A stretch of 20,937 bases of DNA from Spongiibacteraceae bacterium UBA5047. GTDB taxonomy: Bacteria > Pseudomonadota > Gammaproteobacteria > Pseudomonadales > Spongiibacteraceae. The stretch is from contig DIBR01000028.1 of assembly GCA_002415025.1 (NCBI GenBank), forward strand, positions 2,061 to 22,997, written 5' to 3'. Each line of letters begins with the position of its first letter. Position 1 is the stretch's first letter. This document shows positions 8,349-16,773 of the stretch, one piece after another. A program made the position numbers and the translations under genes. The notes beneath the pieces were generated by a model, which had not been told where the DNA came from, did not search any database, and saw only the letters and a list, made by a program, of their open reading frames with translations.

Positions 8349-8419
8349 GCCCGCAACGCCTGCGGCTTATGCAGGCCTACAGGTGTTGGGTAGGCCGGCT
8401 TAAGCGCAGCGTAGCCGGC
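8349..8419. repeat. Inverted pair of family-B REP palindromes between convergent genes
   Basis: The plus-oriented unit (8390-8419) has stem GCCGGCT/AGCCGGC around the loop TAAGCGCAGCGT. The minus-oriented unit (8349-8380) begins, on the minus strand, GTAGGCCTGCA, and has a related 14-nt loop and a 7-bp stem with one G-T wobble. The two face each other with a 9-bp spacer (8381-8389), the layout of a REPIN/BIME. The pair sits just after rsmC and just before the gpx stop. No T-run follows, so it may protect 3' ends or limit read-through rather than act as a simple terminator. Confidence 0.75.
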
Positions 8420-8425
8420 AAGTTT

Positions 8426-8905
8426 TTACAGCATGGCCTTGATTTTTTCTTCAATTTTTTCGGGCGCTGTTGCCGGTGCAAAACGCTCTACGACATTGCC
8501 GTCACGGTCTATCAAAAATTTGGTGAAGTTCCATTTGATTTTCTTGCTACCCATAATGCCGGGCGCTGCTTCTTTCAGATGCTGAAACAGAGGGTGGGTG
8601 TCGTCGCCGTTGACATCAATCTTGGCGTGCATGGGGAAGCTCACACCGTAATTCAATTGGCAGAATTCCTGAATCTCACCGTTGCTGCCGGGGTCCTGTT
8701 TGCCAAACTGGTTGCAAGGAAAACCGAGAATCGTCAGGCCCTTGTCCTTGTATGTTTTGTAGAGGTTTTCCAGCCCTTCAAACTGGGGAGTAAAACCACA
8801 CTTGCTGGCGGTATTAACGACCAGCAACACCTGGCCTTTGTAATCGGCCAGCGATTTTTTGCTGCCGTTCATGGATTCAGCTTCAAAGTCGTACACTGAG
8901 CTCAT
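8426..8905 (-). CDS. Glutathione peroxidase-fold thiol peroxidase
   Basis: This 159-residue protein has the GPx catalytic set: peroxidatic C36 (NTASKCGFT), Q66 (FPCNQFG) and W125/N126 (KWNF). Selenocysteine is replaced by Cys. C82 (EFCQLNYGV) matches the resolving cysteine of thioredoxin-dependent GPx-type enzymes such as yeast Gpx3, so reduction by thioredoxin rather than glutathione is likely. No signal peptide is seen; it is probably cytoplasmic and detoxifies hydrogen or lipid peroxides. The start at 8905 is preceded by GGGAAA; an extension to 8974 has no homologous residues. It lies downstream of asmA on the same strand with a 97-bp gap, so it may have its own promoter. Confidence 0.93.
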   Translation of the reverse strand: MSSVYDFEAESMNGSKKSLADYKGQVLLVVNTASKCGFTPQFEGLENLYKTYKDKGLTILGFPCNQFGKQDPGSNGEIQEFCQLNYGVSFPMHAKIDVNGDDTHPLFQHLKEAAPGIMGSKKIKWNFTKFLIDRDGNVVERFAPATAPEKIEEKIKAML

Positions 8906-9002
8906 TGCACTTTCCCGTCGAGAATGTTTTTGGGTGGAGCCGCTAATTGTGCGCGCTTGCGTACAAAAAGCCAACTCCGCTGGTAAGGGTAGCTGTCGTT
9001 GA

Positions 9003-11648
9003 TCAAGGCCTTGTATTTTCCGGAGCGGTGGCCTGTTCGCTCACGTCCGGAATATCCAGTTCCAGCTTTTTGTCCGGGTCGCAGGCACTGCCGGCGTTGG
9101 TGGCGCGTTCAAGCAGGCTTTGGGCAATCAGCGATACACCGCCGGTGGCCATGGCCGCACTGGTTGTCAGCGCCGAGTTGACCAGACCGCCCGCATCTAC
9201 GCCAATGCCGGGTGACTGGATGTCCCCCTGAATTTTGACCAGCTTTACCAAATAGCTGAGATTGACGCCAAGGCCTTTGCGGGCAATGGGAGTGAAATTC
9301 AGCGACAGCTGTTCTTTGCCAAGATCGACCTGACCATTGCCGATGATCTTCATTTTCCGGGTTTCTACGTGCAGGGCCTTGTCGCTGTCGAGCACGCCCT
9401 TGTCGGCATCAAAATGCACCGATACACATTCCAGGTGAGTAACCGGGTCGGATTTGGCAAAGGGGTTCAGCTTGCCTATGACTTCGCTAAGAATGTCGGA
9501 GCCTACCAGATCAAGCTGCTTGTTCTCCATCGTCATGTCCTGAAGCTTTGCATCAATGCTGCCGTCCAGGCTGGCGGCAATGGCATGCGGGCTGATGCCT
9601 TCACCTTTAAGCTTTATCGTTACGTTGCCGTTGCCGCCTTTGATTTTGGCGGCTTGCTCGAGCCCGAGATTCCCGGCGTTTTTGGTTTTAAGTTTGAGTT
9701 CTATCTGAGCCTTGCTGGTGTCTTTGCGAAAGTCGCCACTCAGGCTCAGGCTAAGATCGTTGTCAGGTATTTTCAGGCGGCTTTCACGTGTGGTTAGACG
9801 CCCGTCCTTTAATTGCGCGATCAAGCTCAGCTGGTCAATAACGTTGACGTCTGTTACCAGTTTCTTGATGTCCAGTGACAGGTCGGCATCAAAAGAGCGC
9901 AAAAATTCGGTATCAATGGGTTCCTCAGAAAAGAGCTTCTCTGTGGCGGCCTTCTCCTCTGTGGCCGGGCTGGCGGTTTCAGGCGAGCGGGTGAAGCGGG
10001 TGTCGAGGTTGCGACCATTGGCAGTAACGGAAATATAGGGGCGGCCATTCTCGCCGGCAGGAGTGTAGGCGACCTCAATATCGAGCTGCTGCTCGCCTAG
10101 CGCAATGGTGAGGTCCGGTTTGAAGGTGGACTGCTCACTTTCAAATACGCCCTTGACGCTCAGCGCACCGGCTTCGGCAAAGGGCAGTCCGGCGAGTTGC
10201 CACAGTTCGGCAGATTCAGCTGCGTTAAAATCGAGCCGGAACGACTGGTCCGCAACGCCGTTCAGGTTGGCGCTGCCCTCGGCCTTGAACTGGATACTTT
10301 CGTTCAGTACAACCTTGGCGTCGATATCGGCGTCGGCACCCCGGGTGTTCAACCCCAGCGCGGCGAGATCGGATTCCAGTGACAAGCTGTCCAGGTCGAT
10401 GCCCTGTTCAACGTTGCGGATCTGTTTGCCGCTGGCGGCAATGGCCAGTTTAGGGGCCTTATTGCCCTTGTTTCTCAGTACGGTATGGGCAGAGAGCGCT
10501 GTGCCGGTCCAGCCAAAGCCTGAAAAGTCGTCGATGCGAATATTGGCATCAAGCTCGATGCCGCGCAGGGAACTCCAGTCAATAGCACTTTCCTCGCTGG
10601 CGGGCTCCCCTGCAGCCCGTTCAACTGCCTGACTGGCATTTTCCGCGAGTTCTGCTTCCGCCTGTTGCGGGTCATCGGTCGATTCATTGATGGCCGCTAA
10701 TAACTCATCCAGAGCGAGACGTTCTGATTTCAGATCGAGGGTGAGGTGGTTATCTACGGGTGAGTAATCAGCGCTGCCGGTGAGGGATTGCTTGCCGATC
10801 TTTAGCAGCAAATCCGACAGGCGATAATGATCACCAACGCTGAAGTGCGCCGAAAACGAGGCGCCGGGAATCCTGGGAATGTCAGTGCCGAGCAATCGTG
10901 ACAGGAAATCCGTGCTGTGCAGGCTGAGTTCGAGCTGGCCGTCGCTACCATTCAGTTGCGGCCTCGTGCTGAGCGATGCATCGAGCAGCGTTTCAACAGA
11001 GGGGTTTACAACGCCGAGCCTGACGCCGAGCAGTTGCTCGGACACCAGTTGGAAATCGCCTTCCAGTTCAAAACGTTCGCCATCTATTTCGGTCACCAGC
11101 TGCAACTGCGCCTTGTCTTGTGAACTGCGCTCGAGTTGCAGCATCGGCAGGGTGATCCGGCGTTTTTGGGCCGGTAAGTCGATGTCTACCTGACCGCGAT
11201 CAACGGCAATGCGGTAAAAGCTGAAATCAGCGGGCAGCAAAAGGGATTCGGGGCCGGAAGCGCTGGTGTCGTCGTCGGGCTGGCCGGCAGGCCAATTGCT
11301 GCGTCCGTTTTCATCAAGCTGGTAGCGAACATGGGGTGCCGTTATCGACAGGGTAAAAAAGGGTGCCGCCAGACTTGGCCAACCCTGCAATTCCAGGCCA
11401 ATGTTCTCGGCGTCGAACAGCGCCTCGCCATCGGCATTTTTGAGAGATATTTGCCGGATGCTGAAACTTGCCGGCCGAATACCGGAATCCATACTTGCAA
11501 CAGAAAGCTGCAGGCCGGTCTGGTGCTCAACGATCCGGTTCAAGGGCTGTTTGAACCAGTTGGGTTGGATCAGCACCACAGACAGCGTGACGAGTAATAC
11601 GAGGGTCAGCGCCGACAGCGTCAGCAGCAGGAATTTGAGTAATTTCAT
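9003..11648 (-). CDS. AsmA-family inner-membrane-anchored protein
   Basis: This 881-residue protein has one N-terminal membrane helix (about 4-28) and a long periplasmic beta-rich chain. AsmA-type repeats lie in the first third, and the C-terminal AsmA_2-like region (about 590-830) includes a GDIQSPGIGVDAGG segment. AsmA-like proteins are thought to bridge the periplasm and help carry phospholipid to the outer membrane, influencing its composition. Acidic/Ala-rich linkers occur near 315-345 and 545-565. The start is 5 bases after the end of the mipA/ompV gene with no clear ribosome site, which suggests translational coupling. Confidence 0.9.
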   Translation of the reverse strand: MKLLKFLLLTLSALTLVLLVTLSVVLIQPNWFKQPLNRIVEHQTGLQLSVASMDSGIRPASFSIRQISLKNADGEALFDAENIGLELQGWPSLAAPFFTLSITAPHVRYQLDENGRSNWPAGQPDDDTSASGPESLLLPADFSFYRIAVDRGQVDIDLPAQKRRITLPMLQLERSSQDKAQLQLVTEIDGERFELEGDFQLVSEQLLGVRLGVVNPSVETLLDASLSTRPQLNGSDGQLELSLHSTDFLSRLLGTDIPRIPGASFSAHFSVGDHYRLSDLLLKIGKQSLTGSADYSPVDNHLTLDLKSERLALDELLAAINESTDDPQQAEAELAENASQAVERAAGEPASEESAIDWSSLRGIELDANIRIDDFSGFGWTGTALSAHTVLRNKGNKAPKLAIAASGKQIRNVEQGIDLDSLSLESDLAALGLNTRGADADIDAKVVLNESIQFKAEGSANLNGVADQSFRLDFNAAESAELWQLAGLPFAEAGALSVKGVFESEQSTFKPDLTIALGEQQLDIEVAYTPAGENGRPYISVTANGRNLDTRFTRSPETASPATEEKAATEKLFSEEPIDTEFLRSFDADLSLDIKKLVTDVNVIDQLSLIAQLKDGRLTTRESRLKIPDNDLSLSLSGDFRKDTSKAQIELKLKTKNAGNLGLEQAAKIKGGNGNVTIKLKGEGISPHAIAASLDGSIDAKLQDMTMENKQLDLVGSDILSEVIGKLNPFAKSDPVTHLECVSVHFDADKGVLDSDKALHVETRKMKIIGNGQVDLGKEQLSLNFTPIARKGLGVNLSYLVKLVKIQGDIQSPGIGVDAGGLVNSALTTSAAMATGGVSLIAQSLLERATNAGSACDPDKKLELDIPDVSEQATAPENTRP

Positions 11649-11653
11649 AGGCG

Positions 11654-12523
11654 CTAGCGTACCAGCGTTCGGGATCTAAACAGAGTCTTTGAAAAGCCGA
11701 AATTGAGGTAGACACCATATTTTTGGCGAAAGAGGGGGCCGTCATCAAAACTCACACCGCCCAAATGGTGATATGTCACACCCGAAAAGAGCGTCCAGTC
11801 GGCATTGGGCCGCCAGCGTACAAACCCTGCCAGCGCCGTGCCACCGTAGCCGGCGTCCGCGTTGTAAACGGGCCGTTGGGGAGTGGCGAATTCTGCGGTC
11901 ACGTTGTGAAAAAAGCCGTGATAGTCGGCGCTGCCGTAGAGCGCTTCCAGAGTCGCTCCCCAGCGTAGCGGAGCGGATTGTTGAAACTCCCAGCGCAGTT
12001 CGGGGTTGAGTACCCAGCCCTGGTAGCGCATGCCGCTGTCGCCAATAGAAATCAGTGCGCGCATTTTTACGTGGCTGGTGATGCGGTGGGGCGACTCCAG
12101 TGTCCATTTATAGGTAAGCGCCGGGCCAAGTTCGAAGGCGGGGTCGAGATCGTCCATGCCTTCGCGGGCACTGTTGTCTTCGCTATTCACCGGCAGCGAA
12201 CCGCCACCACTGATATCAAACTCCCAGCGTTCACTGTTGAACAGCAGGCCCTGAATGCCGTCGTCATCTGCTTTTAGCCAGTCGCCCCGGTAAATAATGG
12301 CGGGAAACGGCAGTACGTAGAGTGTCTCTTCATCCGCACCGACATAATCCGGTCTATGCAGGGACACCACGCCCAGCCCGAGTTCCCAAAGTGGTTTGGG
12401 CTGGGTGAGAGCGTCGGAATGCGCCAGCGCGCTTGTCAGCAAGGGCAGTGCCAGCCAGAGGAGTATGAGGGAGTATTTCAAATCAGCAGGCGCCCTGGCG
12501 TTTGAGGAGAATCGGGTGGCCAT
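11654..12523 (-). CDS. MipA/OmpV-family outer-membrane protein
   Basis: This is a 289-residue predicted beta-barrel of the MltA-interacting protein/OmpV family, with a hydrophobic signal segment (about 15-35, cleavage near SALA/HSDA). Family-typical stretches include YVGADEETLYVLPFPAIIYRGDW and the late GGVSFDDGPLFRQKYGVYLNFGFSKTLF. MipA is described as a scaffold linking the lytic transglycosylase MltA to penicillin-binding protein; other members act in porin-like roles. The start is uncertain: the ATG at 12523 lacks a ribosome site, and a TTG at 12481 begins just before the signal core. The order mipA-asmA with a 5-base gap points to one envelope operon. Confidence 0.85.
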   Translation of the reverse strand: MATRFSSNARAPADLKYSLILLWLALPLLTSALAHSDALTQPKPLWELGLGVVSLHRPDYVGADEETLYVLPFPAIIYRGDWLKADDDGIQGLLFNSERWEFDISGGGSLPVNSEDNSAREGMDDLDPAFELGPALTYKWTLESPHRITSHVKMRALISIGDSGMRYQGWVLNPELRWEFQQSAPLRWGATLEALYGSADYHGFFHNVTAEFATPQRPVYNADAGYGGTALAGFVRWRPNADWTLFSGVTYHHLGGVSFDDGPLFRQKYGVYLNFGFSKTLFRSRTLVR

Positions 12524-12603
12524 GCCGGAGGCTAGTCCGTTATGGCCCTGAAATCTGTTAGAGTTTGTACGCCTTTATATCACAGTCCGATCACAGGATT
12601 CGC

Positions 12604-13323
12604 ATGTCTGAACGCTGGCAGCCCGCCACCCTGTTACGCCGTTACAAGCGCTTTCTCGCCGATGTACAGCTTGCCGATGGTCAGCAAATCACGGTGCATT
12701 GCCCAAACACCGGGGCAATGACGGGGTGTATGGAAGCGGGCGCGCGTATTTGGCTTTCGCACTCGGCCAACCCCAAGCGCAAATACGCAATGACCTGGGA
12801 GGCGATCGAGTTGTCGTCGGGCGAGACCATTTGTATTCATTCTGCCCGCGCCAATCATGTAGTGGCCGACGCCTTGACGGCGGGGCAAATACCGGAGCTG
12901 TCGGCCTATAGCGAGCAGCGGCGTGAAGTGAAGCTCAATGAAGGCAGTCGCGTTGATTTTCTGCTCAGTGAACCGGGGCGCTGTGTGGTGGAAGTCAAAA
13001 GTGTGACGCTGGGGCTTGAAGGCGGGGTCGGTGCCTTTCCGGATGCGGTAAGTGCCCGCGCCAGCCGTCATTTGGACGAGCTGATCGAGCATGTTGCGCA
13101 AGGCGACAGGGCGGTGTTGTTGTTGCTGGCGATGCATACCGGCATTAACAGTATCGCGCCTGCCGACCCGATTGACCCAACGTACGGTGATACCTTGCGC
13201 CGGGCCGTTGCTGCCGGGGTGGAAGTGTTGTGTTATGGCTGCGAGGTGAGTGGGCAGGGCGTTAGGCTGAACCGCGCTTTGCCGTTTAGGTCGCGATTGC
13301 CTGCAGGCCTGTTGGATAGCTGA
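12604..13323 (+). CDS. sfsA: DNA/RNA nuclease SfsA (sugar fermentation stimulation protein)
   Basis: This 239-residue protein matches SfsA along its length. It has an N-terminal OB-like part with RRYKRFLADV and CPNTGAMTGC, then a PD-(D/E)xK-like core with RVDFLL and CVVEVKSVTL, and the family FPDAVSARASRHL segment. E. coli SfsA was first linked to maltose metabolism and binds DNA; nuclease activity follows from the fold. The ATG at 12604 is preceded by AGGA about 8 bases upstream. It is divergent from mipA and convergent with the Rieske gene. Confidence 0.93.
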   Translation: MSERWQPATLLRRYKRFLADVQLADGQQITVHCPNTGAMTGCMEAGARIWLSHSANPKRKYAMTWEAIELSSGETICIHSARANHVVADALTAGQIPELSAYSEQRREVKLNEGSRVDFLLSEPGRCVVEVKSVTLGLEGGVGAFPDAVSARASRHLDELIEHVAQGDRAVLLLLAMHTGINSIAPADPIDPTYGDTLRRAVAAGVEVLCYGCEVSGQGVRLNRALPFRSRLPAGLLDS

Positions 13324-13356
13324 CAGGCAGCCCCTCTTTTGCCTGGGCCCGCTTCT

Positions 13357-13423
13357 GTGGGAGCCAGCCCTGCTGGCGATATCTTCACCCTCGGGTTAGT
13401 TCGCCAGCAGGGCTGGCTCCTAC
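13357..13423. repeat. Inverted pair of family-A REP elements
   Basis: A perfect 20-bp inverted repeat occupies 13360-13379 and 13401-13420 with a 21-base loop. Each arm is itself a small hairpin, GCCAG-CCCTG-CTGGC. The full right-hand unit runs 13400-13423 (TTCGCC... to ...TCCTAC). The pair fills the convergent gap between sfsA and the Rieske gene, whose stop at 13429 is only 5 bases away. This is a REPIN-like layout and may double as a bidirectional transcript end. Confidence 0.85.
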
Positions 13424-13428
13424 GGCTG

Positions 13429-13746
13429 CTATCCGGCGAGATGCAACTCATTCCCTTTGATGCACACCTCGACGGCTTGCAGTGACGCACCGAGGCAGGG
13501 GCCGGCTATACATTCACCGCTTTCGATAATAAACAGGGCACCGTGAGTGGCGCACTGAATCAGTGCGTCGTCGCGATCCAGAAACTGATCTTCGAGCCAG
13601 TTTAATTCAACCCCAAGGTGCGGGCAGCTGTTTCGGTAGGCGTAGTACTGGCCGTTGCGGGCAACAACAAACAGACTGTCGTCGCCGTATTGAATGCCCT
13701 TGCTGCCATTGTCAGCGAGCTCGGACAGTTTGCATAAAAAACTCAT
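13429..13746 (-). CDS. Small Rieske [2Fe-2S] protein
   Basis: This is a 105-residue single-domain Rieske protein. Cluster ligands C41 and H43 (CPHLG) and C65 and H68 (CATHG) are in place, and a C79/C84 pair in SGECIAGPCLG fits the usual C-terminal loop. Such small proteins act as electron-transfer ferredoxins or as nitrite reductase NirD-like or oxygenase-associated subunits; no partner enzyme lies nearby. No signal peptide is present, so it is likely cytoplasmic. The start at 13746 is chosen because homology begins there; an upstream extension to 13821 looks non-coding. Confidence 0.85.
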   Translation of the reverse strand: MSFLCKLSELADNGSKGIQYGDDSLFVVARNGQYYAYRNSCPHLGVELNWLEDQFLDRDDALIQCATHGALFIIESGECIAGPCLGASLQAVEVCIKGNELHLAG

Positions 13747-13928
13747 AAAATTTGCAGCGCCAACGATGTTGATAAAACGGGTAAGGCGCGCATTGTAACA
13801 GCCAGGAAAATACGCTGGCACTCCCGCATCGACTTGCCTACTATCAAAGACCTGACCAAAAACACAATGCGTATTGGCTTACATCGATGGCGCAAGCAAA
13901 GCATGGCGAACAAGCGGATGGACTTCCA

Positions 13929-14843
13929 ATGGTAGATTATCAATACAGCGTGGTAGATGTTTTTACAGAGCAGCCCTTCAGCGGCGCACAAATAACGGTT
14001 TTTACCGAAGCGGCGGGTCTTAGCGATACGCAAATGCAGGTTATGGCACGGGAAACCAATCATTCCGACACCGTCTTTGTGGTGCCTGCCAACAAGGGCA
14101 ATGCAGCCCGCCTCAAGGTTTTTTCCCCTCAGGGTGAGCGCGAGGTGGGCAGCCATACCACAGTCGCAGCGGCCTTTGCGCTGGCTGAAACGGGCAAGCT
14201 TAGCGTTAACGGCGAACTGAGCCGCCTCAAGTTTGAGCAGGGCCAGCGCGAATTTCCGGTGCTGCTAAAGCAATCCGGCTCGGGTTTGATGGCGCAACTG
14301 GGGTTGAGTGTTCAGCCGCAAATTGACCATTACGTTCCCGACGGCCATGAGCTGCAGCAGATACTCGGCCTGCAAGCCAGTGACATGGAGGTATTGAAAG
14401 CGCGGCCCCTGTTTGTCAGTTGCGACACGCCCTATCTGATAGTGCCACTGCGCTCGCTGGATGCGGTTTATCGCGCTTCATTTCACGCCGAGGCCTGGGC
14501 GCAGAGCAGCGCGTCGTCTATCCCCGTGAACGAAATTCTGGTCTATTGCCGGGAGACCGAAAGTGAAAAAGCCGACTTTCATTTACGCCTGCTTGGTTCG
14601 GGTCGCTCCAGCCAGGACGACCCGCCAGTGGGCGCGGCGATTCCGGCTTTTGCGGCCTATCTGGTTAATGTACAAAAACTGGCGGGCGGCACCCATGCCT
14701 TATGGGTAGAGCGCGGACGCTCTACGGTACGACAAAGTTTGCTTAAAGTTGAATTTGATCAGCAACCCTCGGCGCCCCTGTCGGTGCGCATTGGTGGCGC
14801 GGCGGTACTGGTCGGTGGCGGGACTATGCGCTGTCCGAACTAA
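13929..14843 (+). CDS. PhzF-family isomerase/epimerase-like protein
   Basis: This 304-residue protein has the PhzF double-hotdog diaminopimelate-epimerase-like fold, seen in the start (DYQYSVVDVFTEQPFSGAQ), MQVMARETNHSDTVFV and the later GRSSQDDPPVGAAIPAFAAYL. The position of the catalytic E45 of PhzF is D47 here, and the usual GHPT-type loop reads GSHTT (74-78). It may therefore be a diverged or altered-function member. No other phenazine genes are present, so phenazine synthesis is not implied. The start at 13929 follows GGA about 6 bases upstream; a start at 13887 is less likely. It is divergent from the Rieske gene with a 182-bp gap. Confidence 0.8.
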   Translation: MVDYQYSVVDVFTEQPFSGAQITVFTEAAGLSDTQMQVMARETNHSDTVFVVPANKGNAARLKVFSPQGEREVGSHTTVAAAFALAETGKLSVNGELSRLKFEQGQREFPVLLKQSGSGLMAQLGLSVQPQIDHYVPDGHELQQILGLQASDMEVLKARPLFVSCDTPYLIVPLRSLDAVYRASFHAEAWAQSSASSIPVNEILVYCRETESEKADFHLRLLGSGRSSQDDPPVGAAIPAFAAYLVNVQKLAGGTHALWVERGRSTVRQSLLKVEFDQQPSAPLSVRIGGAAVLVGGGTMRCPN

Positions 14844-14860
14844 GGCGCTGTCCGAACTAA
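14828..14860 (+). repeat. Tandem 17-bp duplication across the phzF-like stop codon
   Basis: GCGCTGTCCGAACTAA occurs at 14828-14843 and again at 14845-14860 (period 17). The first copy holds the TAA stop and the second lies just downstream. It looks like a recent slippage duplication. Confidence 0.85.
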
Positions 14861-14884
14861 AGCGTTGCCCCCGTCGAACGCCGC

Positions 14885-15961
14885 TTAAGCGGTATCTTCG
14901 AAGGGGGGTGTTTTCACCTTGGCCATGCTCGAGCTAACCAGATTACTGGCATCAAGGTCGTCTTCGGGCACGGCTTCTCCGGGTTTCGGCGGGCTGCGGT
15001 GGTCTTCTGCCAGCGCCAGCGCGTACTCGATTTCAGGCCACATTCGGTCTACCACGGCCCGCCCTTCGGCAATGGCGTCGCCAGCGCGGCCGAATTCCAG
15101 AAAGCCTACATGACCGAGCCGTGGTGACAGCGTAACGTCAGCCGGCTCACCGGCCATGCGGCTTCGGGTAATGCGATCTTGCATGACGTTGATGGCGCTG
15201 AGCATCACATTGAGCGTTCCCGGAGCCTGCACTTTATCGCCAGTGCTCCAGAGGTTGGACGCCGCGCCTTTGATCGACTGCCCAAGACGGCTGAGCATCG
15301 AGAACTCGTCGCCGTCATCATCGTCGTCCTCGGGAAGTTCCAGTGCGTCGGCCGGTTCTGCCTGACTATCAACGGCGGGCCGGCGCGGGGTTTTGCTTAC
15401 CAGATCACTGTTGAGATTCACGGCAATGATGGTTTCTGCGCCAAGCGCGCGCCCTACCGACACCGGTATGGGGTTAACCAGGCCGCCATCAACCAGCCAG
15501 TGGTTGTCTTGTGCAACCGGCACCAGAATGCCGGGAATAGCGATAGACGCGCGCACGGCATCCCACACCGGGCCCTCCTGCAGCCAGGTTTCGCGGCCTC
15601 GATACAGGTCGGTGGCAACGGCGGCAAAGCGCATGGGCAAATCTTCAATATCGGGGTTGCCGTAGTGTTCCTTGAAAAAATCGATCAACCTGCCGCCATG
15701 CGCAACACCGCCGGTGGCAAGCAGGCGAATATCCATAAAGTGCAGGATGTCGCTGTTGGTCAAGCCGCTAACCCAGTTCGCGAAGTGGTCTAGCTTGTTG
15801 CAGGCATGTACCGCAGCGACCAGTGCGCCCACCGAAGTACCACAGACAATGTCGGGCTCAATGCCGCGTTCGCGCAAGCGCTGAATAACGCCAATATGGG
15901 CCATACCTCTTGCGCTACCACTACCCAAAGCCAGCGCTATTCGCTTTTTATGTTCAGCCAT
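14885..15961 (-). CDS. Patatin-like phospholipase (RssA-type)
   Basis: This 358-residue protein has a patatin catalytic domain in its first half. It shows the oxyanion loop GSGSARG (13-19), nucleophile S43 in GTSVG (41-45) and the second catalytic residue D158 in VDGG (157-160). This Ser-Asp dyad defines lipid acyl hydrolases. The last part carries an acidic run (five Asp near 225) and a less conserved C-terminal region. No signal peptide is evident. It is convergent with the PhzF-like gene (41-bp gap); its stop lies inside a 12-bp palindrome, CCGCTTAAGCGG (14881-14892). Confidence 0.9.
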   Translation of the reverse strand: MAEHKKRIALALGSGSARGMAHIGVIQRLRERGIEPDIVCGTSVGALVAAVHACNKLDHFANWVSGLTNSDILHFMDIRLLATGGVAHGGRLIDFFKEHYGNPDIEDLPMRFAAVATDLYRGRETWLQEGPVWDAVRASIAIPGILVPVAQDNHWLVDGGLVNPIPVSVGRALGAETIIAVNLNSDLVSKTPRRPAVDSQAEPADALELPEDDDDDGDEFSMLSRLGQSIKGAASNLWSTGDKVQAPGTLNVMLSAINVMQDRITRSRMAGEPADVTLSPRLGHVGFLEFGRAGDAIAEGRAVVDRMWPEIEYALALAEDHRSPPKPGEAVPEDDLDASNLVSSSMAKVKTPPFEDTA

Positions 15962-15984
15962 TGCAGAATTCGTCCTTGTTGGCC

Positions 15985-16012
15985 ATAAGCCGCTAGAGAT
16001 AAGTCGCTAGTG
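15985..16012. repeat. Short 14-bp tandem repeat in patatin leader
   Basis: ATAAGCCGCTAGAG (15985-15998) is followed by ATAAGTCGCTAGTG (15999-16012), 12 of 14 bases identical. It lies in the divergent gap between the patatin and peptidase M15 genes. Confidence 0.6.
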
Positions 16013-16050
16013 TAGGGCCTGGGTTCCATAATCTTCAATCACCGTGGAGC

Positions 16051-16773
16051 ATGTGCGTGAATCTTTCGCAAGTTACCGGTTGCGACGATCAGTTTTTATC
16101 TGTGCTGGGCGGTTCGCATCGTCTGCACCCGCAGGTGGTGGCAGCCTTTGAGCGCTTGCAGGTAAGCGCTGCGACCGCCGGCTTTGAGCTGCGCGCAGTG
16201 AGCTGCTATCGCTCATTTGAGAGGCAATTGGCGATCTGGAATGCCAAAGCGAAAGGCGAGCGTGCGGTGCTGGATATCGCCGGAAAGGTTTTGGACCGAA
16301 ACCGCTGCAATGATTGGGAGTGGGTTCAGGCGATATTGCGCTGGTCTGCCCTGCCGGGAGCGTCGCGGCATCATTGGGGCTCGGACCTCGATGTTTACGA
16401 TGCCGCTGCGGTGACCGCCGATTATCGCGTTCAGCTCATTTCGGATGAGGTTGGCCCCGGCGGCGTGTTTTGTGCCCTGCACGACTGGCTGGATACGCAG
16501 ATTGAAGGCCATAGCGCTGAAGGGTTTTTTCGCCCCTACGCGTTTGATGGTGGCGGAGTAGCGCCGGAGCGCTGGCATCTCAGCCACGCGCCGGTTGCCC
16601 GGTCCTGCGAGCGCTTGCTGACGGCAGACGCATTGTTTGCCCTGCTGGAACAGCAGCCCAATTTTGAACTCTGGCCGGTGGTAGCAGAGCACTGGCAGGA
16701 GATTTATCAACGCTTTGTGCTCGCGCCCCTTAGCGCGCAGGCACAATTGGCCGCCGGGAGAGGGCGTGTATGA
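16051..16773 (+). CDS. Peptidase M15 family protein (D-Ala-D-Ala carboxypeptidase VanY-like)
   Basis: This 240-residue zinc peptidase has the M15 pattern SxHxxGxxxD with S105, H107, G110 and D114, followed by ExxH with catalytic E173 and ligand H176 (PERWHLSH). Family members cleave D-Ala-D-Ala or L,D bonds of peptidoglycan peptides. No signal peptide is visible although the usual substrate is periplasmic; it may act on recycled muropeptides in the cytoplasm, which is inference. The start is open: the ATG at 16051 has GGAG only one base away, while the GTG at 16057 has the same GGAG at 7 bases and is equally likely. Its end overlaps cysE by ATGA. Confidence 0.85.
   Translation: MCVNLSQVTGCDDQFLSVLGGSHRLHPQVVAAFERLQVSAATAGFELRAVSCYRSFERQLAIWNAKAKGERAVLDIAGKVLDRNRCNDWEWVQAILRWSALPGASRHHWGSDLDVYDAAAVTADYRVQLISDEVGPGGVFCALHDWLDTQIEGHSAEGFFRPYAFDGGGVAPERWHLSHAPVARSCERLLTADALFALLEQQPNFELWPVVAEHWQEIYQRFVLAPLSAQAQLAAGRGRV

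Noticed and set aside
8966..8985. Weak hairpin with T5 after the asmA-like gene on the minus strand
   Set aside because: The stem is only about four pairs with a wobble; not convincing as a terminator.
13929..14843. Phenazine biosynthesis locus
   Set aside because: Only a PhzF-like gene is present; no phzA-E or G genes, and active-site residues differ from PhzF.
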